Assembly (NCBI GenBank): GCA_004366215.1
Contig: SIRY01000055.1
Location: 1-9,992 of the forward strand
Direction: 5' to 3'
DNA: 9,992 nucleotides
Source: Actinomycetota bacterium
GTDB taxonomy: Bacteria > Actinomycetota > Acidimicrobiia > Acidimicrobiales > Acidimicrobiaceae
A program made the position numbers and the translations under genes. The notes beneath the pieces were generated by a model, which made no database searches, was not told the DNA's origin, and worked only from the letters and a program-made list of their open reading frames with translations. Positions within the stretch are counted from its first letter, which is position 1, and every line of letters starts with the position of its first letter. This document shows positions 1-6,361 of this stretch, in pieces.

Positions 1-2
1 AT

Positions 3-950
3 GGTCGCCCTCTCCTCGGATGCACCATCAAGCCCAAGCTCGGCCTGTCGGCAAAGAACTACGGTCGCGCGGTGTACGAAGTGCTGCGCGGTGGGCTCGA
101 CTTTACGAAAGACGACGAGAACGTCAACTCCCAGCCGTTCATGCGCTGGCGAGACCGTTTCTTGTTCGTCGCGGAGGCCATCCACCAAGCGGAGGCCGAG
201 ACAGGGGAGCGCAAGGGTCACTACCTCAACGTCACTGCCCCCTCGCCGGAAGAGATGTACGAGCGAGCCGAGTTCGCCAAAGAGCTCGGCATGCCGATCA
301 TCATGCACGACTTCCTCACCGGTGGCTTCACGGCGAACACTGGGCTTGCGCGCTGGTGCCGTCGTAACGGCGTACTGCTCCACATCCACCGGGCGATGCA
401 CGCGGTCATCGACCGTAACCCATACCACGGCATCCACTTTCGGGTGCTCGCCAAGGCGCTGCGCCTCTCCGGTGGCGACCACCTCCACACGGGTACCGTC
501 GTTGGCAAGTTGGAGGGCGACCGCGCTGCGACGCAGGGGTGGGTCGACCTTCTGCGCGAGTCGTTCATCCCCGAGGACCGAAGCAGAGGCATCTTCTTCG
601 ACCAGGACTGGGGGTCGATGCCCGGCGTGTTCGCGGTGGCGTCTGGCGGCATCCACGTCTGGCACATGCCGTCGCTGCTCACGATCTTCGGTGACGACGC
701 GGTCTTCCAGTTCGGCGGCGGCACCCTTGGACACCCGTGGGGGAACGCACCTGGCGCGACCGCGAACCGTGTCGCGCTCGAAGCGTGTGTCCAGGCCCGC
801 AACGAGGGTCGAGACGTCGAGCGGGAGGGTCGCGAGATCCTCACCGCCGCTGCGAAGCACAGCCCCGAGCTTCGCGTCGCGATGGAGACGTGGAAGGAAA
901 TCAAGTTCGAGTTTGACACCGTGGACAAGCTCGACGTCGTCAACCGCTAA
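3..950 (+). CDS. cbbL: Ribulose-bisphosphate carboxylase large subunit, form IA (5'-truncated)
   Basis: Fixes CO2 onto ribulose-1,5-bisphosphate in the Calvin cycle; here the carboxysomal cargo enzyme. The window begins inside the gene: 315 residues remain of about 473. Key residues line up exactly with spinach numbering (fragment residue + 165): K175 in the TIKPK motif (fragment K10), carbamylated K201 with D203 and E204 in FTKDDEN (K36, D38, E39), H294 in HIHRAMHA (129), H327 in DHLHTG (162) and loop-6 K334 in GTVVGKLEG (169). The C-terminus, [17 protein letters not shown], is that of form IA enzymes from cso operons. No catalytic residue in the visible part is missing. The gene is followed after 59 nt by cbbS, with a hairpin between them. 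The true start and the operon promoter lie outside the window. Confidence 0.98.
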   Translation, partial: GRPLLGCTIKPKLGLSAKNYGRAVYEVLRGGLDFTKDDENVNSQPFMRWRDRFLFVAEAIHQAEAETGERKGHYLNVTAPSPEEMYERAEFAKELGMPIIMHDFLTGGFTANTGLARWCRRNGVLLHIHRAMHAVIDRNPYHGIHFRVLAKALRLSGGDHLHTGTVVGKLEGDRAATQGWVDLLRESFIPEDRSRGIFFDQDWGSMPGVFAVASGGIHVWHMPSLLTIFGDDAVFQFGGGTLGHPWGNAPGATANRVALEACVQARNEGRDVEREGREILTAAAKHSPELRVAMETWKEIKFEFDTVDKLDVVNR

Positions 951-973
951 GAGCAGTCGTTGGTCACGAGAGG

Positions 974-997
974 CGCGGGCGCCGGCAGGCGCCCGCG
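974..997 (+). promoter_or_regulatory. Perfect hairpin between cbbL and cbbS
   Basis: CGCGGGCGCC (974-983) and GGCGCCCGCG (988-997) are exact reverse complements around the 4-nt loop GGCA, giving a 10-bp, almost all-GC stem. The cbbS ribosome binding site (GGAGG, 998-1002) starts at the next base. No T-run follows, so it does not look like an intrinsic terminator. Inferred role: a 3' stabiliser or processing boundary for cbbL mRNA, or a brake on cbbS translation, since the stem abuts the Shine-Dalgarno. Confidence 0.7.
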
Positions 998-1009
998 GGA
1001 GGAGAGGGT

Positions 1010-1348
1010 ATGGCCGAGGTCCAGGACTACCGCAACACTCGACGTTACGAGCTCTTCTCGTACCTGCCCCCAATGACGCCTGAGCAGGTACGAAAGCAGG
1101 TTGTCTACCTGCTCAGCAAGGGCTGGAATCCCAGCGTGGAGCACGTCGAACCTGAGCGTTCGATGGAGCGGTACTGGTACATGTGGAAGCTCCCACTCTT
1201 TGGTGAGCAGTCGCCTGACGTCGTGCTCGCCGAGCTCGAGGAGTGTCGGCACGCCTACCCCGACCACCTCGTGCGGCTCGTGGGGTACGACAACTACACC
1301 CAGAGCCAGGGCATCGCGTTCGTCGTGTACCGAGGGCGCTCGTCGTAG
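1010..1348 (+). CDS. cbbS: Ribulose-bisphosphate carboxylase small subunit, form IA
   Basis: Small subunit that caps the CbbL octamer to make L8S8 Rubisco. The protein has 112 residues, normal for form IA. Visible family features are the N-terminal [29 protein letters not shown] block, the [14 protein letters not shown] segment (form I small subunits share the pattern Y-W-x-M-W-K-L-P), and the C-terminal [21 protein letters not shown] strand. The ATG start has a strong GGAGG at 998-1002 with a 7-nt spacer. It lacks the long internal loop of plant small subunits, as expected for bacteria. It lies between cbbL and csoS2 and would be co-transcribed with both. Confidence 0.98.
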   Translation: MAEVQDYRNTRRYELFSYLPPMTPEQVRKQVVYLLSKGWNPSVEHVEPERSMERYWYMWKLPLFGEQSPDVVLAELEECRHAYPDHLVRLVGYDNYTQSQGIAFVVYRGRSS

Positions 1349-1354
1349 CGCATC

Positions 1355-1368
1355 CGCGACGCGTCGCG
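1355..1368 (+). promoter_or_regulatory. Perfect 14-bp palindrome after cbbS
   Basis: CGCGACGCGTCGCG is its own reverse complement and begins 7 nt after the cbbS stop codon. As RNA it can fold as a CGCGA/TCGCG stem with a CGCG loop. It lies in the 87-nt gap before csoS2. No U-tract follows. A likely role is protecting the 3' end of cbbLS mRNA, which must be more abundant than shell-gene mRNA; protein binding to the DNA palindrome is the alternative. Confidence 0.5.
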
Positions 1369-1435
1369 TGGCGAGGTTGGGCGTGGCACTCACAGGCGTG
1401 GGCATCAGACGGACGGTCGAGAAGGGAGCCTTTGC

Positions 1436-3427
1436 GTGAGCGACTCGGCAGCTACGGGTGTCCGTGGCAAGTCAGCGCGGGCGGCGGCGCTCCGTGCGCG
1501 GCAGCAACGGTCGGCACCGACGCGCAGAGTTCCTGAGCGTCGTCGTGAGGCGACGCAGCAGCCGCTGGGGAGCACCTCCGGCGTCGGCGGTTCGCGTGGC
1601 GAGGGGGCGTCGTGTGGGTGTGGGCACGCAGAGGCCGCCCGGGTAGTCGACTCGTCCGCTGCGACGAGCTTCTCGGCTCGTGCTGATGTCCAAGGCGCTC
1701 GTGGGGCAGAGGCGGTGCTCACGAGCGCGCCGGCCGGCGCTCGGACGTCGGGGCTCGAGGTGAGCCCTGCCCTCGGTTACGTGTCGATACGGGAGGCCAT
1801 TCGCGGCCTCCGCGGTCGGGAGGCCGCGCAGCGGCGGCGACAGCTCCTCTGCGTGCAGGGGCGGGGCGACGAGGCTGCGTGTCGGCCGACCGGGCGGCAG
1901 CGCATCGGGGTTGCCAAGGTGGGCCTTGGGACGACGGCAGCGGGCAACCCGGTGACGGGGACTCAGGTCGGTTCGACCCCGGCGATGACGGGTCTCGAGG
2001 CCGGCTCGTGTCACGACGTGACGGGCACCGAGTACCTCGACGCCGCGGAGGTGCGCTCGCAGTGCGACGCTTGGCCGGTCGCCGGGCCCGCCAAAGTCGC
2101 CGTGGGCCGGACGGCAAGCGGTCACTGGGTGACCGGGACGTCGGTCGCGGCCGGCCCTCGCGTAACCGGCGTAGAGCCCGGTGTGTGTCAGCGGGTCACG
2201 GGCACCGAGTACCTCGACGTCGCGGAGGTGGTGACGGCGTGCGGCACGACGCCGGAGGCCGCCCCTGCGAAGGTGACGGTGAGCGCGACCGAGGCTGGGT
2301 TGCGGGTCTCGGGCGCAGACGTCGACCGCCCGAGTCGAGTGACGGGGGACGAGGTGGGCCGGGCTCGCCGCATCACAGGGTCCCAGTACCAGCATCCAGA
2401 GTGGGTGCGCCCCGAAGGTCGTTCAGGCTCATCGGTGCCCCACAAGGTCTCGGTGATGAGCACGCCGCTCGGTCGCACCGTGACCGGCACGACCGTGGCA
2501 CGCTCTCCGGTCGTCACCGGCACCGAGCGCGGTGAGTGCGTCGACGTGACCGGCATCGCCTACGAGGACAGCCTCGCGCGCTACCAAGCGTGCCTGCGGC
2601 CATCGCCACCGACGGCCGAGAAGGTCCAGGAGATGCGCACGTGGCGGGGCCAGCGCGTGACGGGCGCGAGCGTCGAGCACGCGGCGGCAGTCACGGGGGA
2701 CGAGCAGGGACTCTGTGAGGACGTGACCGGCACTCCCTACGTCGGACCAGACACCTACGCAGCGTTCTGTGAGACCGACGGACGCCAGCCACGGGCGAGT
2801 TGGGGACCGGCGGGTGTGCCATCCATCTCAGGCACTCGCCTCAGTGGCGACGGGCGGGTCACGGGTGAGGCTCAGGAGCCCCAGGCTCGGGTGAGCGGAA
2901 CGCCCTACCGCGACGTCGATCACGAGTCAGAGGGAGTCGGGGTCCTCGGTGGGCCGCGAGGTGGCTTTAGCGTGGTGTCGCCTGCACAGGCGGCGCGCCG
3001 ACGACGGACTCGCGTGACCGGCACCGGCCACCGCGAAGGAGGGCCACGCATCACAGGCCCGCTCGACCTCGCTGTCGGGCTGGTCTCTGGCACTCCAGAG
3101 TTCCGCTACACGAGTGAGGACGAGCCGCAGGCAGCGCAGCCCCGGCGGTGGTCGGCGAGCGACGCGGTGACGGGCGAGGGCAAGGTTGCCGGCGCGGTGA
3201 TCACAGGCGATGCGTGGGACCGTCATCCGGGGATCACCGGCACCGAGGGCGTGTCGACGCGGCGCAATCCGACCTTGCGGGGTGTTGCGCAGGCGCCGGT
3301 GCCCCCACGCCGTTCTCGGCCGTCGGCGCCAGACGCTGAGCCGCCAGCGAGTACGCGCGTGACGGGCAGCGCAGGAGGGGTTAGCGAGGGGCCCGTCGTG
3401 ACCTTCTCAGGGGGGTCTCGCGGGTGA
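1436..3427 (+). CDS. csoS2: Carboxysome assembly scaffold protein CsoS2
   Basis: Intrinsically disordered scaffold that links Rubisco (through its N-domain) to the shell (through its middle and C-terminal domains). The GTG start has AAGGGAG at 1422-1428 with a 7-nt spacer. The protein has 663 residues, shorter than the ~870 of Halothiobacillus. Residues 1-158 are Arg/Ala-rich with one clear N-repeat (127-154, GREAAQRRRQLLCVQGRGDEAACRPTGR). Residues ~160-447 hold five M-repeats of ~59 residues, each with V/I-T/S-G triplets. Residues ~450-663 form the C-domain, containing RITGP (538-542), GTPEFRY (552-558) and RNPTLRG (610-616) and ending in the conserved shell peptide TFSGGSRG. Four M-repeats carry a Cys pair spaced 18 residues apart (192/210, 251/269, 368/386, 427/445); M3 has none. 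I saw no convincing slippery heptamer for the frameshift that gives a short CsoS2A isoform in other species, but this was not an exhaustive scan. Confidence 0.96.
   Translation: MSDSAATGVRGKSARAAALRARQQRSAPTRRVPERRREATQQPLGSTSGVGGSRGEGASCGCGHAEAARVVDSSAATSFSARADVQGARGAEAVLTSAPAGARTSGLEVSPALGYVSIREAIRGLRGREAAQRRRQLLCVQGRGDEAACRPTGRQRIGVAKVGLGTTAAGNPVTGTQVGSTPAMTGLEAGSCHDVTGTEYLDAAEVRSQCDAWPVAGPAKVAVGRTASGHWVTGTSVAAGPRVTGVEPGVCQRVTGTEYLDVAEVVTACGTTPEAAPAKVTVSATEAGLRVSGADVDRPSRVTGDEVGRARRITGSQYQHPEWVRPEGRSGSSVPHKVSVMSTPLGRTVTGTTVARSPVVTGTERGECVDVTGIAYEDSLARYQACLRPSPPTAEKVQEMRTWRGQRVTGASVEHAAAVTGDEQGLCEDVTGTPYVGPDTYAAFCETDGRQPRASWGPAGVPSISGTRLSGDGRVTGEAQEPQARVSGTPYRDVDHESEGVGVLGGPRGGFSVVSPAQAARRRRTRVTGTGHREGGPRITGPLDLAVGLVSGTPEFRYTSEDEPQAAQPRRWSASDAVTGEGKVAGAVITGDAWDRHPGITGTEGVSTRRNPTLRGVAQAPVPPRRSRPSAPDAEPPASTRVTGSAGGVSEGPVVTFSGGSRG
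1916..2776 (+). repeat. Five CsoS2 M-repeats (coding tandem repeat)
   Basis: Five tandem coding units, period 58-59 codons, begin at KVGLG (residue 161), KVAVG (220), KVTVS (279), KVSVM (337) and KVQEM (396). Each has three spaced VTG/ITG/VSG motifs and a terminal Y-x(n)-C segment, except that M3 has Ala310 and Gly328 where the others have Cys. These repeats are known to contact the shell and curve it. M5 (MRTWRGQRVTGASVEHAAAV) most resembles the last M-repeat of Halothiobacillus CsoS2 as I remember it. Confidence 0.9.
2021..2053 (+). repeat. Near-exact DNA direct repeat in M1 (partner 2198-2230)
   Basis: The 33 bases 2021-2053 recur at 2198-2230 with a single change (C at 2043, T at 2220). 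The offset is 177 nt, exactly 59 codons or one M-repeat. It encodes TGTEYLD(A/V)AEV. M1 and M2 are thus nearly identical here while the other repeats have diverged, suggesting recent duplication or gene conversion between them. Confidence 0.9.
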
Positions 3428-3440
3428 GTGCCCAGTTCCA

Positions 3441-3446
3441 GGAGGT
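3441..3446 (+). promoter_or_regulatory. Ribosome binding site deciding the csoSCA start
   Basis: GGAGGT lies upstream of two consecutive GTG codons (3453 and 3456). Spacing is 6 nt to the first and 9 nt to the second. Both are usable; the protein family favours the second (see csoSCA). Confidence 0.75.
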
Positions 3447-3455
3447 CCTCTCGTG

Positions 3456-5000
3456 GTGAACACGCGCAATCGGCGGGGCCGGCACCCGGCGGCGCCGACG
3501 CCGACGCGAGCGCCGTGGGGACTTGGTACGCCTCAGGGGCGGCGTCGGCGCGAGCCGCTGACGGAGCCCGCCGAGGTGGCCCGGCCAAGCGGGCACGGGC
3601 GGTGGTCGCATCCGCTGAGTAGCCGCGAGCAGAACGCGCGGCTCGACCAGTTTGAGCGCTCGTTGCGGGCGAGGTTCGAGGCGGTCATCCCCACCCTGCG
3701 CGAGGTCGCAGGGCTGCGCTGGAGCGAGCACTTCGCGGCGGAGGCCTCCTCGCTCATCGAGCAACGGCTCGGCGTCGAGGCACCGCGGGAGCTCTTCGAC
3801 CAGGCCTGGATCGCCCCGCTCGACATGCGCCAGCTGTTCGGCGTCGTACTCGGTGGTGTGATTCGTCAGGTCGCTCAGGATGTGCACCGTGCGGGGGAGC
3901 TCATCGGCTCGGACTTGACGAGCTTCTTCCTCGAGTGCGGCTACCACGCCGTCGACATCTCTCCCTGCTCTGATGGTCGACTCAAGGGTGTGATCCGCGC
4001 GATCCTGCGTCTGCCCGACGAGGCCGTTCGAAGTCGCAAGGCTTACGCCGGAGCGATGTTCGACGTCGAAGCGAGCGTCCGACGCTGGGTGGAGACGGAG
4101 CTCATGCGCTTCCGTGAGGGCTGCCCGGTCCCACCCGAGGCAGGCACGCGCTACCTCAAGGTTGCGGTGTACCACTGGAGTCGCTCGGACCCCGAGCACG
4201 AGGGGTGCGCTGCGCACGGGTCGGATCGTGAGCGGGCTGCGGCCGGGGCGCTGCGCCGGTTGCGCGAGTTTCGTGAGGCGGTCGAGAACAGCTTCTACTG
4301 CGGGGCTTCCGTCGACATCCTCCTCATCGGGGTCGACACAGACGCTGATGCGATTCGGGTGCACGTCCCCGACGCCGAGGGCGACCTTACCCTCGACCGC
4401 TTCGTCGACAACCACGACCTCTACGAAGCGACACGCTTCCTCGACGCGACCCGCGCGCGGCTCGCGATCTACGAGGCGATCGAGGCGGCGTCTGGGACGG
4501 CCTCGCGACCACACGAGGGAATGCGCCGGCTCATCGCGACCCTGCTCATCAACAACCTCTCCCAGATCGATCGCGTCTACGAGACGTGGCAGGGCCGCTA
4601 CCCCGACGTCGGTCACAACGAGACTTTCATCTCGGTCGGAGATGGGTTCGAGGAGTTCCAGCTTCGCAACTTGGCCTACTTCGTCTACCTGCAAACCGTC
4701 GAAGAGGCTGGGCACGACCTCGACGTCGGGATCGAGATCTTCCGCCGGCTCAACGTGCGACGGGGTCTTCCGATCCCCATCGCGATCCACTTTCGTTACG
4801 ACCGGCGGGTGCCTGGGAGTCGAGAGCGAGCCACTGAGCGGTGCCAGAGAGTTCGCCGGGCCATCGAGGATCGGTACCGTGCGCTCTTCGAGGACGGCTA
4901 CGTGGTCTGCGACATGAGCATCCAGGATCGCGAGACCGGCAGCCCTATCGAAGCCGTCTCCGTCCACGAGCTCAGCCGTGGACACGGAGGTGGTTCGTGA
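3456..5000 (+). CDS. csoSCA: Carboxysome shell carbonic anhydrase CsoSCA (epsilon class)
   Basis: Zinc carbonic anhydrase that turns bicarbonate into CO2 inside the carboxysome. The protein has 514 residues from GTG 3456, or 515 from GTG 3453. I chose 3456 because it gives an MNTRN N-terminus, as in the Halothiobacillus protein. Zinc ligands and active site are intact: PCSDGR gives C171, D173 and R175, and HWSRSDPEHEGC gives H240 and C251. Each is exactly two residues below the Halothiobacillus positions (C173, D175, R177, H242, C253). Residues 1-50 are basic, Pro-rich and probably disordered; in the family this tail tethers the enzyme to Rubisco. It is followed by the helical, catalytic and C-terminal defunct duplicate domains. 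There is a 28-nt gap after csoS2, and the stop overlaps the csoS4 start by 3 nt (GTGA). Confidence 0.97.
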   Translation: MNTRNRRGRHPAAPTPTRAPWGLGTPQGRRRREPLTEPAEVARPSGHGRWSHPLSSREQNARLDQFERSLRARFEAVIPTLREVAGLRWSEHFAAEASSLIEQRLGVEAPRELFDQAWIAPLDMRQLFGVVLGGVIRQVAQDVHRAGELIGSDLTSFFLECGYHAVDISPCSDGRLKGVIRAILRLPDEAVRSRKAYAGAMFDVEASVRRWVETELMRFREGCPVPPEAGTRYLKVAVYHWSRSDPEHEGCAAHGSDRERAAAGALRRLREFREAVENSFYCGASVDILLIGVDTDADAIRVHVPDAEGDLTLDRFVDNHDLYEATRFLDATRARLAIYEAIEAASGTASRPHEGMRRLIATLLINNLSQIDRVYETWQGRYPDVGHNETFISVGDGFEEFQLRNLAYFVYLQTVEEAGHDLDVGIEIFRRLNVRRGLPIPIAIHFRYDRRVPGSRERATERCQRVRRAIEDRYRALFEDGYVVCDMSIQDRETGSPIEAVSVHELSRGHGGGS

Positions 5001-5248
5001 AGATCTACCAGGTCGAGCGGACGCTGTGGTCGACGAACCGCATTCCACAGCTCAAGAACCTGCCTCTCCTCGTCGTCAAAGAGCGCGGCGGTGCTCGCAG
5101 TGTGGCGGTGGACGCGGTGGGGTGCGTCCCAGGTGACTGGGTGATCTGCGTCAGCGGCTCGGGGAGCCGAGCCGCCACGGGTGACAAGGACTACCCGACC
5201 GACCTCACCATCGTCGGCATCATCGACGTGTGGGAAGAGGACGGTTAG
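4997..5248 (+). CDS. csoS4A: Carboxysome vertex pentamer protein, CsoS4A/B-like
   Basis: Bacterial microcompartment vertex protein (EutN/CcmL family) whose pentamers cap the shell corners. The protein has 83 residues, the usual length. The GTG start overlaps the csoSCA stop (GTGA), with GGAGG at 4986-4990 and a 6-nt spacer. The N-terminus MKIYQVERTLWSTNRI and the AVDAVGCVPGDWVICV segment match CsoS4A. The IPQLKN stretch (16-21) and SGSGSR loop (53-58) look more like CsoS4B. The C-terminal DLTIVGIIDVW motif is common to both. No second csoS4 gene is present in the window, although most cso operons carry the A and B paralogs side by side. I assign csoS4A by position and N-terminus. Confidence 0.95.
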   Translation: MKIYQVERTLWSTNRIPQLKNLPLLVVKERGGARSVAVDAVGCVPGDWVICVSGSGSRAATGDKDYPTDLTIVGIIDVWEEDG

Positions 5249-5267
5249 GTGCCCCACCGGGGTCGGC

Positions 5268-5282
5268 GCGGCGCATCGCCGC
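5268..5282 (+). promoter_or_regulatory. Hairpin upstream of csoS1
   Basis: GCGGCG (5268-5273) and CGCCGC (5277-5282) form a perfect 6-bp stem with a CAT loop. A smaller CCCC/GGGG stem (5252-5262) lies just before it. Both sit in the 72-nt gap between csoS4 and csoS1, a long gap for this operon. csoS1 product is needed in large excess over the vertex protein. This placement suits an RNA processing or stabilising element; there is no U-tract for termination. Confidence 0.5.
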
Positions 5283-5320
5283 AGGCGAGGACCAGTGAGT
5301 GACAACGGAGGAGATGGGAC

Positions 5321-5641
5321 ATGGCACAGGGAGTGACCGGCATCGCCCTCGGCATGATCGAGACGCGGGGCCTGGTACCAGCGATCGAGGCAGCTGACGC
5401 GATGACGAAGGCGGCCGAGGTGCGCCTCGTGGGTCGGCAGTTCGTCGGCGGTGGGTACGTCACGGTGATGGTCCGTGGCGAGACTGGTGCCGTGAACGCG
5501 GCGGTCCGGGCGGGAGCGGACGCGTGCGAGCGTGTCGGAGACGGGCTCGTCGCAGCGCACATCATCGCTCGGGTCCACAGCGAGGTCGAGAAGATCCTGC
5601 CGGAGTCTCCTGAACGAGATCCAGCGACCGTCCGGAGTTGA
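5321..5641 (+). CDS. csoS1: Carboxysome major shell protein CsoS1 (BMC-H hexamer)
   Basis: Forms the hexameric tiles of the shell facets; the central pore lets metabolites through. The protein has 106 residues. It is nearly identical to CsoS1A/C as I remember them: [20 protein letters not shown] at the start, the pore loop FVGGG at residues 41-45, and a conserved C-terminal helix ending near EKILP. It extends about 8 residues beyond the usual 98 ([11 protein letters not shown] tail). The ATG start has GGAGG at 5307-5311. It is the only hexamer gene in the window, whereas many cso operons carry two or three csoS1 copies. The TGA stop lies 5 nt before the GTG start of the next gene. Confidence 0.98.
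   Translation: MAQGVTGIALGMIETRGLVPAIEAADAMTKAAEVRLVGRQFVGGGYVTVMVRGETGAVNAAVRAGADACERVGDGLVAAHIIARVHSEVEKILPESPERDPATVRS
5634..5637 (+). promoter_or_regulatory. Ribosome binding site deciding the ferritin-like gene start
   Basis: GGAG at 5634-5637 gives a 9-nt spacer to GTG 5647. It touches the alternative TTG at 5638 with no spacer, which makes the TTG an unlikely start. Confidence 0.65.
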
Positions 5642-5646
5642 GGCTT

Positions 5647-6105
5647 GTGTCAGCTCGAGACCCTCGTCTCGTCGGGTACCTCCAGCGGGCACTGCGGGCT
5701 GAGATCACTGCGATCACGCTCTACCTCTCGCAGGCACACGAAGCGCTCGAGTGGGGCCTGCCTGAGCTGCACGCGCGCCTCCTCCAGGACGCACGTGACG
5801 AGCTTGAGCACGAGCGACGCATCGTGGCACACCTCGTCCACGAGGGGATCGCCGTCCGCGCCCTCGACCTGCCACCGCTGCGGCGAGCTCGCTCCCCCGA
5901 GGAGCTCGCCGCACTGAGTCGGACCTTCGAAGCTGAGGTGGTGGAGCTCTACGACGATGCGGCCGAGTACTGCAGGCGTTTTGGACACCGTGAGGCGGCT
6001 GAGCTCTTTGAGGCACTCCTCGACGATGAGCGCCAACACCTCGCCTCCGTGGTGGAGCTCGGCGGCGCGATCCGAGCGCAAAGCGGCGGTGGGAGTCGTG
6101 GCTGA
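5647..6105 (+). CDS. Carboxysome-associated bacterioferritin-like protein
   Basis: Four-helix-bundle ferritin-like protein; a homolog sits at this place in many cso operons, but its role in the carboxysome is unsettled. The protein has 152 residues from GTG 5647. Di-iron ligand candidates are E19 (RAEITAI), E52 with H55 (DELEHER, ExxH), E95/E97 on the third helix, and E128 with H131 (DDERQHL, ExxH), so both ExxH halves of the ferroxidase site are present. There is no internal methionine at all, so the Met-haem ligand of classical bacterioferritin is absent and haem binding by that route is ruled out. The last ~10 residues are Gly/Ser-rich. The 3' end overlaps the acRAF start by 8 nt. Confidence 0.85.
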   Translation: MSARDPRLVGYLQRALRAEITAITLYLSQAHEALEWGLPELHARLLQDARDELEHERRIVAHLVHEGIAVRALDLPPLRRARSPEELAALSRTFEAEVVELYDDAAEYCRRFGHREAAELFEALLDDERQHLASVVELGGAIRAQSGGGSRG

Positions 6106-6361
6106 GCCAGCTGGAGGAAGGACGCAGTCGCCGAGGAGCTGGCGCTTTGAGTTTCCAGCCTACGAGGACCTGCGTCGCTTCCTCGACGCGCTTGCTGCTG
6201 AGTGCGAGCACGTTGGCTTCTACCCCAACATCAGCTTCCACCGGCGAGACGCGACCGTGACGCTCGAGAGGACGAGCGACGATGGTGCGAGCGAAGCGCT
6301 CGTCGCGTGGCTCGACGCGTGGCGGGCGCGCGCAGGTCGGTCCGACACGAAGGAGGCCTGA
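6098..6361 (+). CDS. Carboxysomal Rubisco assembly factor, PCD-like (acRAF)
   Basis: Small protein of the pterin-4a-carbinolamine dehydratase fold; the cso-operon members act as Rubisco assembly chaperones, not as dehydratases. The protein has 87 residues from GTG 6098. The fold signature is visible: WRFEFPAYEDLRRFLDALAAECEHVGFYPNISF, then a short strand and a C-terminal helix. The HHP catalytic motif of true dehydratases reads GFYP here (40-43), fitting loss of that activity. The start is uncertain: GTG 6098 has a GGGAG only 2 nt away, and GTG 6089 in the same frame would add three residues. It overlaps the ferritin-like gene upstream, and its TGA shares one base with the next ATG (TGATG). 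Confidence 0.88.
   Translation: MAEPAGGRTQSPRSWRFEFPAYEDLRRFLDALAAECEHVGFYPNISFHRRDATVTLERTSDDGASEALVAWLDAWRARAGRSDTKEA
6350..6356 (+). promoter_or_regulatory. Strong ribosome binding site for the small ORF at 6361
   Basis: AAGGAGG ends 4 nt before ATG 6361. It is among the best Shine-Dalgarno matches in the window and supports translation of the unassigned ORF. Confidence 0.75.

Noticed and set aside
1..1083. Plus-strand ORF (360 codons) from the first base
   Set aside because: It is out of frame with cbbL, runs into cbbS, and is Ser/Arg/Thr-rich nonsense; the cbbL frame carries every Rubisco motif.
1916..2776. Regular ~177-nt spacing as a CRISPR or satellite array
   Set aside because: The repeats are in-frame coding M-repeats of CsoS2 with diverged DNA, and they encode the expected VTG and Cys pattern.
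1436..3427. Programmed -1 frameshift site making a short CsoS2A
   Set aside because: I checked G- and C-rich runs in the correct codon phase and found no X-XXY-YYZ heptamer that fits; the GGGGGG run near 3410-3416 is out of pattern and only a few codons from the stop.
3381..5048. Long minus-strand ORF (555 codons) opposite csoSCA
   Set aside because: It is antisense to a well-supported CsoSCA with intact zinc ligands. The peptide is a low-complexity Arg/Asp/Val mix typical of GC-rich shadow frames, and no family motif is visible.
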